From the NCBI GenBank assembly GCA_018266475.1, contig JAFEAI010000251.1, forward strand, positions 1 through 49,542: 49,542 nucleotides of DNA, given 5' to 3'. Below, piece by piece: positions 8,358 to 16,800 of this stretch. Both the position numbers and the translations under genes were made by a program. Below the pieces are notes generated by a model. That model saw only the letters and a program-made list of their open reading frames with translations, searched no databases and was not told the origin of the DNA. The DNA comes from Bacteroidota bacterium. Lineage in GTDB: Bacteria > Bacteroidota > Bacteroidia > Flavobacteriales_F > PHOS-HE28. Every line of letters starts with the position of its first letter. Within the stretch, counting starts at the first letter, position 1.

Positions 8358-8915
8358 ATGAATTGGAACATGCCCTTACGCGCCCTTGCCGTTGCACTGC
8401 CCTTGTCGGCGCTGGTTTGGGCCGGCTGCAGCAAGCAGGCGGAGAAGGAGGATATTGTGCCGGAGGCATCGTTTTCGGTTGAATATCCGGCCCTGCCGGT
8501 GACCATTGATTCGGCTACGGTGGCAGGGCCTTCCGGAGCGGTGCTGGAACTGGACAACAACGTGCTGGCCCAGGCGCTGCAGGCCAAGCAGTACACGCCC
8601 GGCCAGCTCACGGAGTTCACCTTCACCAAGGCGCGGCTGTACTTCTCCACGCCGGTGAACAGTTCGTACAATTCCGTGAAATCCGTGGCGGTGAAGCTGG
8701 CCGTGGGCGATGCCGCGCCCGTCACCATTGCCAAGCTGCCCGCGGTGCCCAACGGTGCGCAAACGCTGCTGCTGGACCTGACGGGCGCCGATGTGCTGCA
8801 GGCGGTGAAAAGCGGACATGCACGCATCGTGTTCACCATGGAGTTTGACGGACCCATGCCGCCGGTGAGCACGCACATGCTGGTGCTGGATGCCCGGGTG
8901 AAGGTGTCGCTCTGA
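8358..8915 (+). CDS. Predicted lipoprotein, unknown function
   Basis: A 185-residue protein with a lipoprotein signal: a hydrophobic stretch ending in the lipobox LVWAGC (Cys about residue 23), then SKQAEKED. The mature part is predicted beta-rich with the segment TEFTFTKARLYFSTPVNSSYN and no recognised domain or catalytic motif. It is likely anchored in the outer membrane or periplasmic face. It is divergent from etfB and sits 116 bp before pdhB. Met at 8358 gives the proper signal peptide. A 7-bp hairpin (CGCAGGG/CCCTGCG) lies in its leader. I do not recognise the family. Confidence 0.75.
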   Translation: MNWNMPLRALAVALPLSALVWAGCSKQAEKEDIVPEASFSVEYPALPVTIDSATVAGPSGAVLELDNNVLAQALQAKQYTPGQLTEFTFTKARLYFSTPVNSSYNSVKSVAVKLAVGDAAPVTIAKLPAVPNGAQTLLLDLTGADVLQAVKSGHARIVFTMEFDGPMPPVSTHMLVLDARVKVSL

Positions 8916-8985
8916 AGGCGTAGCGGAGGGGGCTGCCCAGGCGGGCCTTGCTGGTGCCCTTGGATGCGCCCATTGCGCGGCGAGC

Positions 8986-8993
8986 TACCTTTG
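8986..8993 (+). promoter_or_regulatory. -7 promoter element of pdhB
   Basis: TACCTTTG matches TAnnTTTG exactly, 38 nt before the pdhB start. A TTG at 8960-8962 could serve as a weak -33 element, with 23 bp spacing. Confidence 0.5.
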
Positions 8994-9031
8994 CCGCCGA
9001 TCCCAAAGCTGGCATTCCTTATTTCTGCACC

Positions 9032-10015
9032 ATGCGTACCGTACAGTTCCGAGAAGCCCTCAATGAGGCGATGAGCGAGGAGATGCGCCGCGACCCCAAC
9101 GTGTTCCTGATGGGCGAGGAGGTGGCCGAATACAACGGCGCCTACAAGGTGAGCAAGGGCATGCTGGCGGAGTTCGGCGCCAAGCGCATCATCGATACGC
9201 CCATCGCCGAGCTGGGCTTTACCGGCATCGGCGTGGGCGCGGCCATGAACGGGCTTCGGCCCATCATCGAGTTCATGACCTGGAACTTCGCCGTGCTGGC
9301 CAGCGACCAGATCATCAACTCCGCCGCCAAGATGCTGCAGATGAGCGGCGGCCAGTTCCACATCCCCATCACCTTCCGGGGCGGCAATGCCAGCGCGGGC
9401 CAATTGGCCGCCACGCACAGCCAGAGCTATGAGAGCATGTACGCCAACATCCCCGGCCTGAAGGTGATCACGCCCAGCAATCCGTACGATGCCAAGGGGT
9501 TGCTGAAGGCCGCCATCCGCGATGACGACCCCGTGCTCTTCATGGAAAGCGAGCGCATGTACGGCGACAAGGGCGAGATCCCCGACGGCGAGTACCTGCT
9601 GCCCATCGGCGTGGCCGATGTGAAGCGGCAAGGCACCGATGCCACCATCGTCAGCTTCGGCAAGATGATGAAGGTGGCCTTGGCCGCAGCGGAAGAGCTG
9701 GCCAAGGAAGGCATCAACTGCGAAGTGATCGACCTGCGCACCATCCGCCCCTTGGACGAGGCCACGATCATCACTTCGGTGAAAAAGACCAACCGCTTGG
9801 TGGTGGTGGACGAGAACTTCCCTTATGGCAGCATCGCCAGCGAGATCGCCTTCCGGGTGCAGCGCCATGCCTTCGATCACTTGGATGCCCCCGTGGTGCG
9901 CGTAACGCAGGCGGATACGCCGCTGCCCTTCGCACTGAACCTCATCGAGGAATCGCTGCCCAGCGTAAAGCGCGTGGTGGCGGCGGTGAAGGGCGTGGCC
10001 TACGTGAAGGGGTGA
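9032..10015 (+). CDS. pdhB: Pyruvate dehydrogenase E1 component subunit beta
   Basis: A 327-residue transketolase-type subunit that, with E1 alpha, decarboxylates pyruvate (or another 2-oxoacid) with thiamine diphosphate. Seen: MGEEVAEYNGAYKVSKGM near residue 27, the conserved TPIAELGFTGIGVGAAMNG near 60, MTWNFA with the ThDP-contact region near 82, and the C-terminal swivel domain beginning about residue 200 (VIDLRTIRPLDEATI). Full length for the Bacteroidota type. Neither E1 alpha nor E2/E3 is adjacent, so the complex is encoded elsewhere. A branched-chain 2-oxoacid role cannot be excluded, but the sequence is closest in feel to PdhB. Met at 9032 fits the family. Confidence 0.93.
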   Translation: MRTVQFREALNEAMSEEMRRDPNVFLMGEEVAEYNGAYKVSKGMLAEFGAKRIIDTPIAELGFTGIGVGAAMNGLRPIIEFMTWNFAVLASDQIINSAAKMLQMSGGQFHIPITFRGGNASAGQLAATHSQSYESMYANIPGLKVITPSNPYDAKGLLKAAIRDDDPVLFMESERMYGDKGEIPDGEYLLPIGVADVKRQGTDATIVSFGKMMKVALAAAEELAKEGINCEVIDLRTIRPLDEATIITSVKKTNRLVVVDENFPYGSIASEIAFRVQRHAFDHLDAPVVRVTQADTPLPFALNLIEESLPSVKRVVAAVKGVAYVKG

Positions 10016-10086
10016 CCACCGCCCGGTGACCGTGCGGGGCCGCATTTGGCGTTCCTTTGGTGTCTGGCAAGAAAACACGGGGTACC

Positions 10087-12225
10087 ATGCGCCTTCCATT
10101 CTTCCTGGCCCTATGCCTTTCCCTGCCTTCCGCAGGCAACGCCCAGCAGCCGGTGCTTCAAGGCTACCCCTTTGCGAAAGGCACCTATTTCCAGGCCGTG
10201 GGGGATGGCGGCTTGCTCTACTGCACCACCGACCTGGGTTTGGCCATTTGGGACGTGGCCGACCCCTTCCAGCCGGCCCTGCTTTCGCACTATGTGTACA
10301 CCGGCTCGTTTCTCGATGGCAAAGCGGTAAAGCGTGGCTCGGTCATTTTTCTGGGCAAACAACGGGGCATCCAGGCGGTGGACGTGTCGGATCCCGTGAA
10401 CCCCGCAGGCCAAATGCTGGAGCTGGGCGACCCAGGCCATAGCGCCGCATTCGAGGTGATGGATACCCTGTTGTTCACCACGCGCGGCGGTTCGTTGATC
10501 ACTTGGTCGATCAGTGATCTGGCCAGCCCGGTGCCATTGGACACGGTGGGTTTGGACCTGTACAGCCTTTCCCGCACCGACACCATGCTGGTGGCGACCA
10601 GTGGAAATCAAGTGTACCGCTTGGGGGTCGGAACCGGAACCCCCATCCTTCTTGATCAGGTCCCGGTACAGGACACTTACCTTCCTGGAAGCGTGGAATA
10701 CGCCGCCGGGCGATTGGCACTGTTCGAAGAGGAACCCATGGGCGGGCAGACGGTGCTGACCTTGTACGACATGTCCGTTGTCGGGAGTCCCGTGGCCCAG
10801 GATGTGATCCATGATCTTTCAGTCGGGGACCGTATCTTGTACATGAATGATTCCGTCCTTGTGGTCACGACCGGTGCGGACCTACTGCTCTACGATATAG
10901 CCAATCCTGGCCAGGCCTATTTGGCGGGTAACGTGGCCACCTCCTGGCCGCATCATGACGCCGTGTTCCATGGGGACCTGATGTTTACCATGTCCGGGGT
11001 ATTTGGATTCAGCGTGTTCCAGCGCACCGTGCCAACGGTTTTCACGTTACTGGCCAGTTACGATGTGGGTGACCGCATTTGGGAAATGAAGGCGAGTTCC
11101 ACGGGCCATGTGATCGGCCATGGCCGAGATTCACTTTACGTCCTTGATCCGCAGGCCACAGGAGTTGGGGCCGGCATCCGCGACAGCCGGGCTTACGATG
11201 CGCTGGCATGGTGGGTGTACGGCGACCTGTTGGTGGAACTGAGGATGGTGGGCGGGGGCCAGAAGGAACTCACCTTGGTCCAAGTGGAAGCGGATGGTAC
11301 TTTCCAACAGATGGCCGCATTTTCCCCGGCCCATTCCGGCAACAGCTATGGGCTGGGTATTTGGAACGGCCGCTTGTATTGGGACAGTTATAACCAGACC
11401 GAGACGATTACGGACATTTACGATGTAGGCGACTTGGCAAATCCGGTTTTTCTCCATTCCGTCCCGACTTGGTTCGACTTCGAGTTCGACGGAATGCTGG
11501 TCCAGGTCAGGCAGGACCAAGGTGAAATCCGGTTGTACGATGCCGCTGCGGCCTCGCCAGAGTTTCTTGCGCTGAAGAACTATGGATCGGCCTGTACGGG
11601 GAGGCTGTGCGCAGACCCCGAGCGGGCCTTGCTGCACACGGTGTGGAATGGCTGCTATTCTGTGATCGACCTGCGCGACACTTCGGAAGTACAGGCCCTC
11701 GGACCCTTGGCAGCCCCTGCCGTGGCCGGGGCCATGCAGGGCACCGCCGTATGGAACAAGATGCTGTACCTTCCATACCTCAATGGGAGGGTCGTCCATA
11801 TTTACGATGTGGGCGTACCGGGTTTCCTCACACCCAAGGCGGATATTCCCCTGTCCAATTTTCCGTTGGACCTGGCCTTCGCGGATTCCACGATGCTCGT
11901 TGCCTTTGGCGGATATGTGGAGAAGTACGATGTGAGCAGGCTCCTGCCGGACATGACCGTTCAAGTTCCGGAAGCGGGGCCTGCAGAAGGGGGCTTCATA
12001 TACCCCAACCCGGCGGTCGGAGGCTTCTTCCTGCGGACGGAGGTGTGGAAGGGGCCGTTCACGGTAGAGGTGCGGGATGCCACGGGCCGGACGGTGCGAA
12101 CCCAGGTCATCGGGGGGGGCGGGAGTGATGCGTGGATCTCATGCAATGGTTTGCCGACGGGCCTGTATGCCGTGCGTTTGCTCAACGGGACGGAGCTTGC
12201 CTCCATGAAATTGGTGCTGGAGTGA
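10087..12225 (+). CDS. Secreted LVIVD-repeat T9SS cargo protein
   Basis: A 712-residue exported protein: signal peptide (MRLPFFLALCLSLPSAGNAQ), a long body with LVIVD-type repeats (GLAIWDVADPFQPALLSHY, then GIQAVDVSDPVNPAGQML, YDIANPGQAYLAGNV, YDVGDLANPVFLHSV), and a T9SS sorting domain (YPNPAVGGFFLRTEV, YDATGR-like RDATGRTVRTQV, LPTGLYAVRLLNG). LVIVD repeats build a propeller and are common on Bacteroidota cell surfaces; binding partners are unknown. GC content looks lower than in flanking housekeeping genes. Met at 10087 is chosen for the signal peptide; the ten-residue upstream extension is not signal-like. Confidence 0.85.
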   Translation: MRLPFFLALCLSLPSAGNAQQPVLQGYPFAKGTYFQAVGDGGLLYCTTDLGLAIWDVADPFQPALLSHYVYTGSFLDGKAVKRGSVIFLGKQRGIQAVDVSDPVNPAGQMLELGDPGHSAAFEVMDTLLFTTRGGSLITWSISDLASPVPLDTVGLDLYSLSRTDTMLVATSGNQVYRLGVGTGTPILLDQVPVQDTYLPGSVEYAAGRLALFEEEPMGGQTVLTLYDMSVVGSPVAQDVIHDLSVGDRILYMNDSVLVVTTGADLLLYDIANPGQAYLAGNVATSWPHHDAVFHGDLMFTMSGVFGFSVFQRTVPTVFTLLASYDVGDRIWEMKASSTGHVIGHGRDSLYVLDPQATGVGAGIRDSRAYDALAWWVYGDLLVELRMVGGGQKELTLVQVEADGTFQQMAAFSPAHSGNSYGLGIWNGRLYWDSYNQTETITDIYDVGDLANPVFLHSVPTWFDFEFDGMLVQVRQDQGEIRLYDAAAASPEFLALKNYGSACTGRLCADPERALLHTVWNGCYSVIDLRDTSEVQALGPLAAPAVAGAMQGTAVWNKMLYLPYLNGRVVHIYDVGVPGFLTPKADIPLSNFPLDLAFADSTMLVAFGGYVEKYDVSRLLPDMTVQVPEAGPAEGGFIYPNPAVGGFFLRTEVWKGPFTVEVRDATGRTVRTQVIGGGGSDAWISCNGLPTGLYAVRLLNGTELASMKLVLE

Positions 12226-12291
12226 ACAGGATGGCCCGGAGAGCGGGCCGAGGATCCTTTGACCGGGCCGGATCGAATTGGGTCCGAACGA

Positions 12292-12324
12292 TTTGGGCCA
12301 GTTCAAATACTTCGGCTATTTTCG
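12292..12324 (+). promoter_or_regulatory. Promoter of the FISUMP gene
   Basis: TTTG (12292-12295), a 21-bp spacer, then TATTTTCG (12317-12324), one mismatch from TAnnTTTG. Spacing and mismatch type are the same as upstream of the pyrophosphatase gene. The predicted start site falls in or beside the C10 tract. Confidence 0.6.
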
Positions 12325-12329
12325 CTCCT

Positions 12330-12339
12330 CCCCCCCCCC
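12330..12339 (+). repeat. Homopolymeric C10 tract at a predicted transcription start
   Basis: Ten consecutive C bases two nucleotides before the ATG at 12342 and about six bases after the -7 element. Such tracts are prone to slippage during replication and sometimes transcription. Confidence 0.9.
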
Positions 12340-12341
12340 TT

Positions 12342-13670
12342 ATGATCATGGATCTTCTTCGCCACCTGCCCCTTGCCTTGGCCGGCATTCTACCCGCAGC
12401 GCTCGCCGCACAGGTCATCATCACCTTCGAGGGCAGCTTGCAGGGAAGCCCCATCCCCTTGGACAGCATCCATGTGGAGAACCTCACGGGCACCGGCGAC
12501 ACCACCATCTACTTTCCCGACCACGAGCTGGTGCTGGACTTTTCCACTGGCCTGCAGGGCCATGCCGGCGATGCGGCCCCGATCCGCAGCATGCCCAACC
12601 CATTCACAGGCAGCACCGATATCATGGTAGCTTCCACCGGTGGTGAAGTGCGCATGTCCGTGTATGATGCCACAGGACGTGCAACGGCCACACTGCGGGT
12701 GGAAGCTCCTGCCGGCCAGTATCGCTTCCGGTACCGCAGCGGCATGCCGGGCCTGCATATCGTGAGCATGGAACAGAACGGCCAACGCCACAGCCTGCGC
12801 ATGGTGGCCATGGAGGGGACCGGCTGCGTGAACGGCACGTTGAGCCACCTCGGCGCGGTGGGCACGGCCAAGTCGGACCGCTCGCTGTTCACCTGGCAGC
12901 CGGGCGATGCGCTGCGCTACATCGGCTATGCCTCCAACGACACGGCCATGTTCAGCGGGGTGATCGAGCATACGCCCGTTGCGTCCACCACGCGCACGTT
13001 CACGTTCTTCGGGGCCACCTGTTCTGAGGCGCCCACGGTGATGGATGCGGATGGAAACGTGTATCCCGTGGTGCGCATCGGCGAACAATGCTGGATGGGG
13101 ACGAATTTGCGCACCACCCATTACAGCGACGGCAGCGCCATACCCAACGTAACGAACGATAACGCGTGGTTGCAGGTGGGGGCCACGGGCGCATGGAGCA
13201 ACTACGAGAACAGCACCGCCCACGGTGCCACCTACGGCAAGCTCTACAACTGGTACGCTGCCACGGACCAGCGCGGTGTATGCCCCATGGGCTGGCACGT
13301 AGCCACTGATGCGGAGTGGAAACAGCTGGAGAGCGCCCTGGGCATGCCGGCGAATGAATTGAACAGTGCAGGGACCAGGGGTGAAGCCCAGAACGTGGGC
13401 GGCATGTTGAAGTCCACGGCCGTATGGAACACCCCCAACACCGGAGCCACCAACGAGACCGGATTTTCCGGCCTTCCCGGTGGCGCACGCGGTGGTTTCT
13501 CGGAGGGGACCTTCTTCAACCTGGGCACCCATGGCGAATGGTGGACCTCCTCGAACTATGGCGAGTTCAACTTCGCGGTGCGCCGTCAGCTAAGGCATTC
13601 CAACGGCGGCATCGGCCGCTTCGGCTATTACAAAGGAAACGGGTACTGCATCCGTTGCCTGCGGGATTGA
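12342..13670 (+). CDS. Secreted protein with internal T9SS-tail-like domain and C-terminal FISUMP domain
   Basis: A 442-residue exported protein. Signal peptide (MDLLRHLPLALAGILPAALA), a short strand-rich segment, then at about residues 80-165 a module resembling a T9SS sorting tail (SMPNPFTGSTDIMV, VYDATGRATATL, GMPGLHIVSMEQNGQ). Residues about 235-442 form a Fibrobacter succinogenes major paralogous (FISUMP) domain: VRIGEQCWMGTNLRTTHYSD, YGKLYNWYAA, CPMGWHVATDAEWKQLE, GGARGG, WWTSS and the closing YCIRCLRD. FISUMP domains are surface-associated with unknown ligands. The start may be 12342 or the Met at 12348. Having the tail-like module before, not after, the functional domain is odd. Confidence 0.85.
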   Translation: MIMDLLRHLPLALAGILPAALAAQVIITFEGSLQGSPIPLDSIHVENLTGTGDTTIYFPDHELVLDFSTGLQGHAGDAAPIRSMPNPFTGSTDIMVASTGGEVRMSVYDATGRATATLRVEAPAGQYRFRYRSGMPGLHIVSMEQNGQRHSLRMVAMEGTGCVNGTLSHLGAVGTAKSDRSLFTWQPGDALRYIGYASNDTAMFSGVIEHTPVASTTRTFTFFGATCSEAPTVMDADGNVYPVVRIGEQCWMGTNLRTTHYSDGSAIPNVTNDNAWLQVGATGAWSNYENSTAHGATYGKLYNWYAATDQRGVCPMGWHVATDAEWKQLESALGMPANELNSAGTRGEAQNVGGMLKSTAVWNTPNTGATNETGFSGLPGGARGGFSEGTFFNLGTHGEWWTSSNYGEFNFAVRRQLRHSNGGIGRFGYYKGNGYCIRCLRD

Positions 13671-13829
13671 AAAAGCAGGTCCGGCCGCCTCAGTGGAGTG
13701 AGGGCGAAAAGGAGTGGCGCATGCCCGAGGGTGATGATTGGCGATAGGGCGGCGGTCGGCACCTCCGGCGGAATGTTCCGGTCACCAATCACCAGTCCAG
13801 TCCGCTATCTGCCAGGCACCATTCCATAG

Positions 13830-13862
13830 TTTGTCCCCGATTCACACATTCGGTTAATTTCG
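13830..13862 (+). promoter_or_regulatory. Promoter of the pyrophosphatase gene
   Basis: TTTG (13830-13833), 21-bp spacer, TAATTTCG (13855-13862), one mismatch from TAnnTTTG. It predicts a leader of about 55 nt. The rest of the 255-bp intergenic stretch holds no gene that I can see. Confidence 0.6.
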
Positions 13863-13925
13863 CGCCCCCCGCGAAAGGGGATTCATTGCAGGAAATTGAA
13901 AAGCAGATAAACGCAAGAAAACGAA

Positions 13926-16571
13926 ATGGGAAGTGAGTTGATGTACTACATCCCGGTGATGGGCCTGATCGGCCTGGCGGTGATGATCACAAAGGCGATC
14001 TGGGTGAACAAGCAGGATGCCGGGGACAAGAACATGCAGGAACTGGCCGGCTACATTGCCAAGGGTGCCAGTGCCTTTCTGAAGGCCGAATGGCGGGTGC
14101 TGGCCGTGTACGCGGTGATCGCGGCGGCGCTGCTGGCCTGGAGCGGCACCTTGGTGGAGCACAGCGACTGGGTGATCGCCATCGCCTTCCTCATCGGCGC
14201 GTTCTTCAGCGCCTTTGCCGGCTGGATAGGCATGAACGTGGCCACCAAGGCCAACGTGCGCACCACGCACGCCGCGCGCACCAGCCTGGCGCAGGCCCTG
14301 AAGGTGAGCTTCACCGGCGGCACCGTAATGGGCCTCGGCGTGGCCGGCCTTGCCGTGGTGGGCATCAGCTCCCTTTTCATCGTGTTCCTGAAGATGTACG
14401 TGACCGACGGCAATGCCAACGGCGACCTGATGATGCAGGCCCTGGAGGTATTGGCCGGCTTCTCGCTGGGCGCGGAATCCATCGCGCTCTTCGCCCGCGT
14501 GGGCGGCGGCATTTACACCAAGGCGGCCGACGTGGGCGCCGACCTGGTGGGCAAGGTGGAGGCGGGCATCCCCGAGGACGATCCGCGCAACCCGGCCACC
14601 GTGGCCGACAACGTGGGCGACAACGTGGGCGACGTGGCCGGCATGGGCGCCGACCTCTTCGGCAGCTACGTGGCCACCATGCTGGCCACCATGGTGCTGG
14701 GCCGCGAGGTGATCAGCCAGGACAACTTCGGCGGCATGGCCCCCATCCTGCTGCCCATGGTGATCGCCGGCCTGGGCATCCTCTTCAGCATCATCGGCAC
14801 CTTCTTCGTGCGCATCGGCAAGGAAACCGACAGCGTGATGGCCGCGCTCAACAAGGGCAACATCGGCAGCATCATCCTCACCGCCGTCGCCAGCTGGTTC
14901 GTCATCAACTGGATGTTCCCCGCCGTGGTGTCGTTCAACCGCGGCGACGTGGTGCGCGAGATCGCCCGTGAGCACGTGTTCTACGCCATTGTGCTGGGCC
15001 TGGTGGTGGGCTTCCTGATGAGCTACATCACCGAGTTTTACACCGCCATGGGGCGCAAGCCCGTGGACAGCATCGTGCAGAAGAGCGGCACCGGGCATGC
15101 CACCAACGTGATCGGCGGCCTGGCCGTGGGCATGCAGAGCACGGCACTGCCCATCCTGGTGCTGGCGGCCGGCATCTACGGCGCCTTCGAGCTGGCCGGC
15201 CTTTATGGCGTGGCCATTGCGGCGGCCGGCATGATGGCCACCACGGCCATGCAGCTGGCCATCGATGCCTTCGGGCCCATCGCCGACAACGCGGGCGGCA
15301 TCGCCGAGATGAGCGGCCTGCCCAAGGAAGTGCGCGAGCGCACCGATATCCTGGACGCCACCGGCAACACCACCGCCGCCACCGGCAAGGGCTTTGCCAT
15401 CGCCTCCGCCGCCCTTACCGCCCTGGCGCTCTTTGCGGCTTACGTGGGCCTCAGCGGCATCACCGGCATCGACATCTACAAGGCCGACGTGCTGGCCATG
15501 CTCTTCGTGGGCGCCATGATCCCCTTCCTCTTCAGCTCCATGGCCATCAGTGCCGTGGGCAAGGCCGCCATGGATATGGTGAAGGAGGTGCGCCGCCAGT
15601 TCCGCGAGATCCCGGGCATCATGGAATACAAGGCGAAGCCCGAGTATGAGAAGTGTGTGGCCATCAGCACGCAGGCCTCCATCCGGGAAATGATCCTCCC
15701 CGGCGCACTGGCGCTGCTCAGCCCGGTGATCATCGGCTTCCTCTTCGGCGCAGAGGCCCTGGGCGGCCTGCTGGCGGGCATCACCGTGAGCGGTGTGCTC
15801 ATGGGCATCTTCCAGAACAACGCCGGAGGCGCCTGGGACAATGCCAAGAAGAGCTTCGAGAAGGGCGTGGTGATCGACGGCCATGCCTACAAGAAGGGCA
15901 GCGACCCGCACAAGGCCGCCGTTACCGGCGATACCGTGGGCGATCCCTTCAAGGACACCAGCGGCCCCAGCATGAACATCCTGATCAAGCTGACGTCCAT
16001 CGTAGCCCTGATCATCGCGCCCCACTTGAGCAAGGAACCCGCCGCTCCGGCGGAACCCGCCCCGGTGCCCGTGCAGCAAGCCGTGGTGGAGGTGCCAGCC
16101 CCTGCAGCACCGGCGCCCGGTTTTGCCAAGGTGCTGCCCGGCGGCTTCGCATTGAGCGGCGAGGCCACCGGCATGGAGAACGGCCTGATCGGCTTCATTG
16201 AAGGCACCGCCCCGGTGGACAAGACCACGTGGTTCAACTTCGACCGCGTGACCTTCCGCACGGGCAGCGCCGCCATCGACATGGCCAAGTCCAACCAGCA
16301 GTTGGTGAACCTGACGGAGATCCTGATGGCCTACCCCAAGGCCAAGCTGAAGATCGGCGGCTACACGGACAACACCGGCGACGAGAAGGCGAACATGAAG
16401 CTGAGCGCCGACCGTGCCCAGGCGGTGCGCAGCGCGCTTGTGGCCATGGGCATTGCCGGCGACCGGCTGGAGGCCGAAGGCTACGGCTCCCAGCACCCGG
16501 TGGCGGACAACGCCACCGAGGAGGGGCGCGCGCAGAACCGCCGGATAGCGGTGCGGGTGACGGAGAAGTGA
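13926..16571 (+). CDS. hppA: Membrane-bound ion-translocating pyrophosphatase fused to an OmpA-like peptidoglycan-binding domain
   Basis: An 881-residue protein. Residues 1 to about 698 are a complete M-PPase: multiple membrane helices, [20 protein letters not shown] near 190, [20 protein letters not shown] near 217 and later PPi-binding segments. It couples pyrophosphate hydrolysis to cation export. [10 protein letters not shown] has Ala484 and Gly487, the pattern of K+-dependent enzymes. Residues about 700-745 are a Pro/Ala linker, and about 763-881 an OmpA/MotB-type domain with [20 protein letters not shown]; Asp815 and Arg830 match the diaminopimelate-binding pair. M-PPase C-termini face the periplasm, so the added domain could reach peptidoglycan. 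Ordinary M-PPases end near residue 700-750. The ion pumped (H+ or Na+) is discussed in the findings. Confidence 0.95.
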   Translation: MGSELMYYIPVMGLIGLAVMITKAIWVNKQDAGDKNMQELAGYIAKGASAFLKAEWRVLAVYAVIAAALLAWSGTLVEHSDWVIAIAFLIGAFFSAFAGWIGMNVATKANVRTTHAARTSLAQALKVSFTGGTVMGLGVAGLAVVGISSLFIVFLKMYVTDGNANGDLMMQALEVLAGFSLGAESIALFARVGGGIYTKAADVGADLVGKVEAGIPEDDPRNPATVADNVGDNVGDVAGMGADLFGSYVATMLATMVLGREVISQDNFGGMAPILLPMVIAGLGILFSIIGTFFVRIGKETDSVMAALNKGNIGSIILTAVASWFVINWMFPAVVSFNRGDVVREIAREHVFYAIVLGLVVGFLMSYITEFYTAMGRKPVDSIVQKSGTGHATNVIGGLAVGMQSTALPILVLAAGIYGAFELAGLYGVAIAAAGMMATTAMQLAIDAFGPIADNAGGIAEMSGLPKEVRERTDILDATGNTTAATGKGFAIASAALTALALFAAYVGLSGITGIDIYKADVLAMLFVGAMIPFLFSSMAISAVGKAAMDMVKEVRRQFREIPGIMEYKAKPEYEKCVAISTQASIREMILPGALALLSPVIIGFLFGAEALGGLLAGITVSGVLMGIFQNNAGGAWDNAKKSFEKGVVIDGHAYKKGSDPHKAAVTGDTVGDPFKDTSGPSMNILIKLTSIVALIIAPHLSKEPAAPAEPAPVPVQQAVVEVPAPAAPAPGFAKVLPGGFALSGEATGMENGLIGFIEGTAPVDKTTWFNFDRVTFRTGSAAIDMAKSNQQLVNLTEILMAYPKAKLKIGGYTDNTGDEKANMKLSADRAQAVRSALVAMGIAGDRLEAEGYGSQHPVADNATEEGRAQNRRIAVRVTEK

Positions 16572-16594
16572 ACCACGGTGCTGTCCCCTGGCGC

Positions 16595-16629
16595 AAGGGC
16601 CGTTCCGCAGCAGCGGGGCGGCCCTTGTT
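16595..16629 (+). terminator. Rho-independent terminator after hppA
   Basis: Stem 16595-16608 pairs with 16613-16626 (14 positions including two G-U pairs) around the loop AGCA, followed by GTT. It begins 24 bp after the hppA stop, between convergent genes. The T tract is weak. Confidence 0.55.
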
Positions 16630-16800
16630 CATTGTGCCGGTGTGCGCGCCAGAGGTTCAGGCGCGGATGCCAAGGCGCCGTTCAACTACACGCGGAGCGT
16701 GCTGAAAAGCTGCCGTGGCACAGGGCGCAGCGGTGCGGGGCCGGAATGGGGCCACAGGGCTGGCCACTGCGGAATGAGTGGCCGGAAATCCGCAGCCGGC

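Noticed and set aside
8111-10099. A 662-codon minus-strand frame across etfB, the lipoprotein and pdhB
   Set aside because: It crosses three supported genes and shows no family pattern.
13854-16496. An 880-codon open frame antisense to the whole pyrophosphatase gene
   Set aside because: It is rich in His, Gly, Ala and Asp in the way shadows of GC-rich genes are, has no domain pattern, and the sense strand encodes a clear M-PPase.
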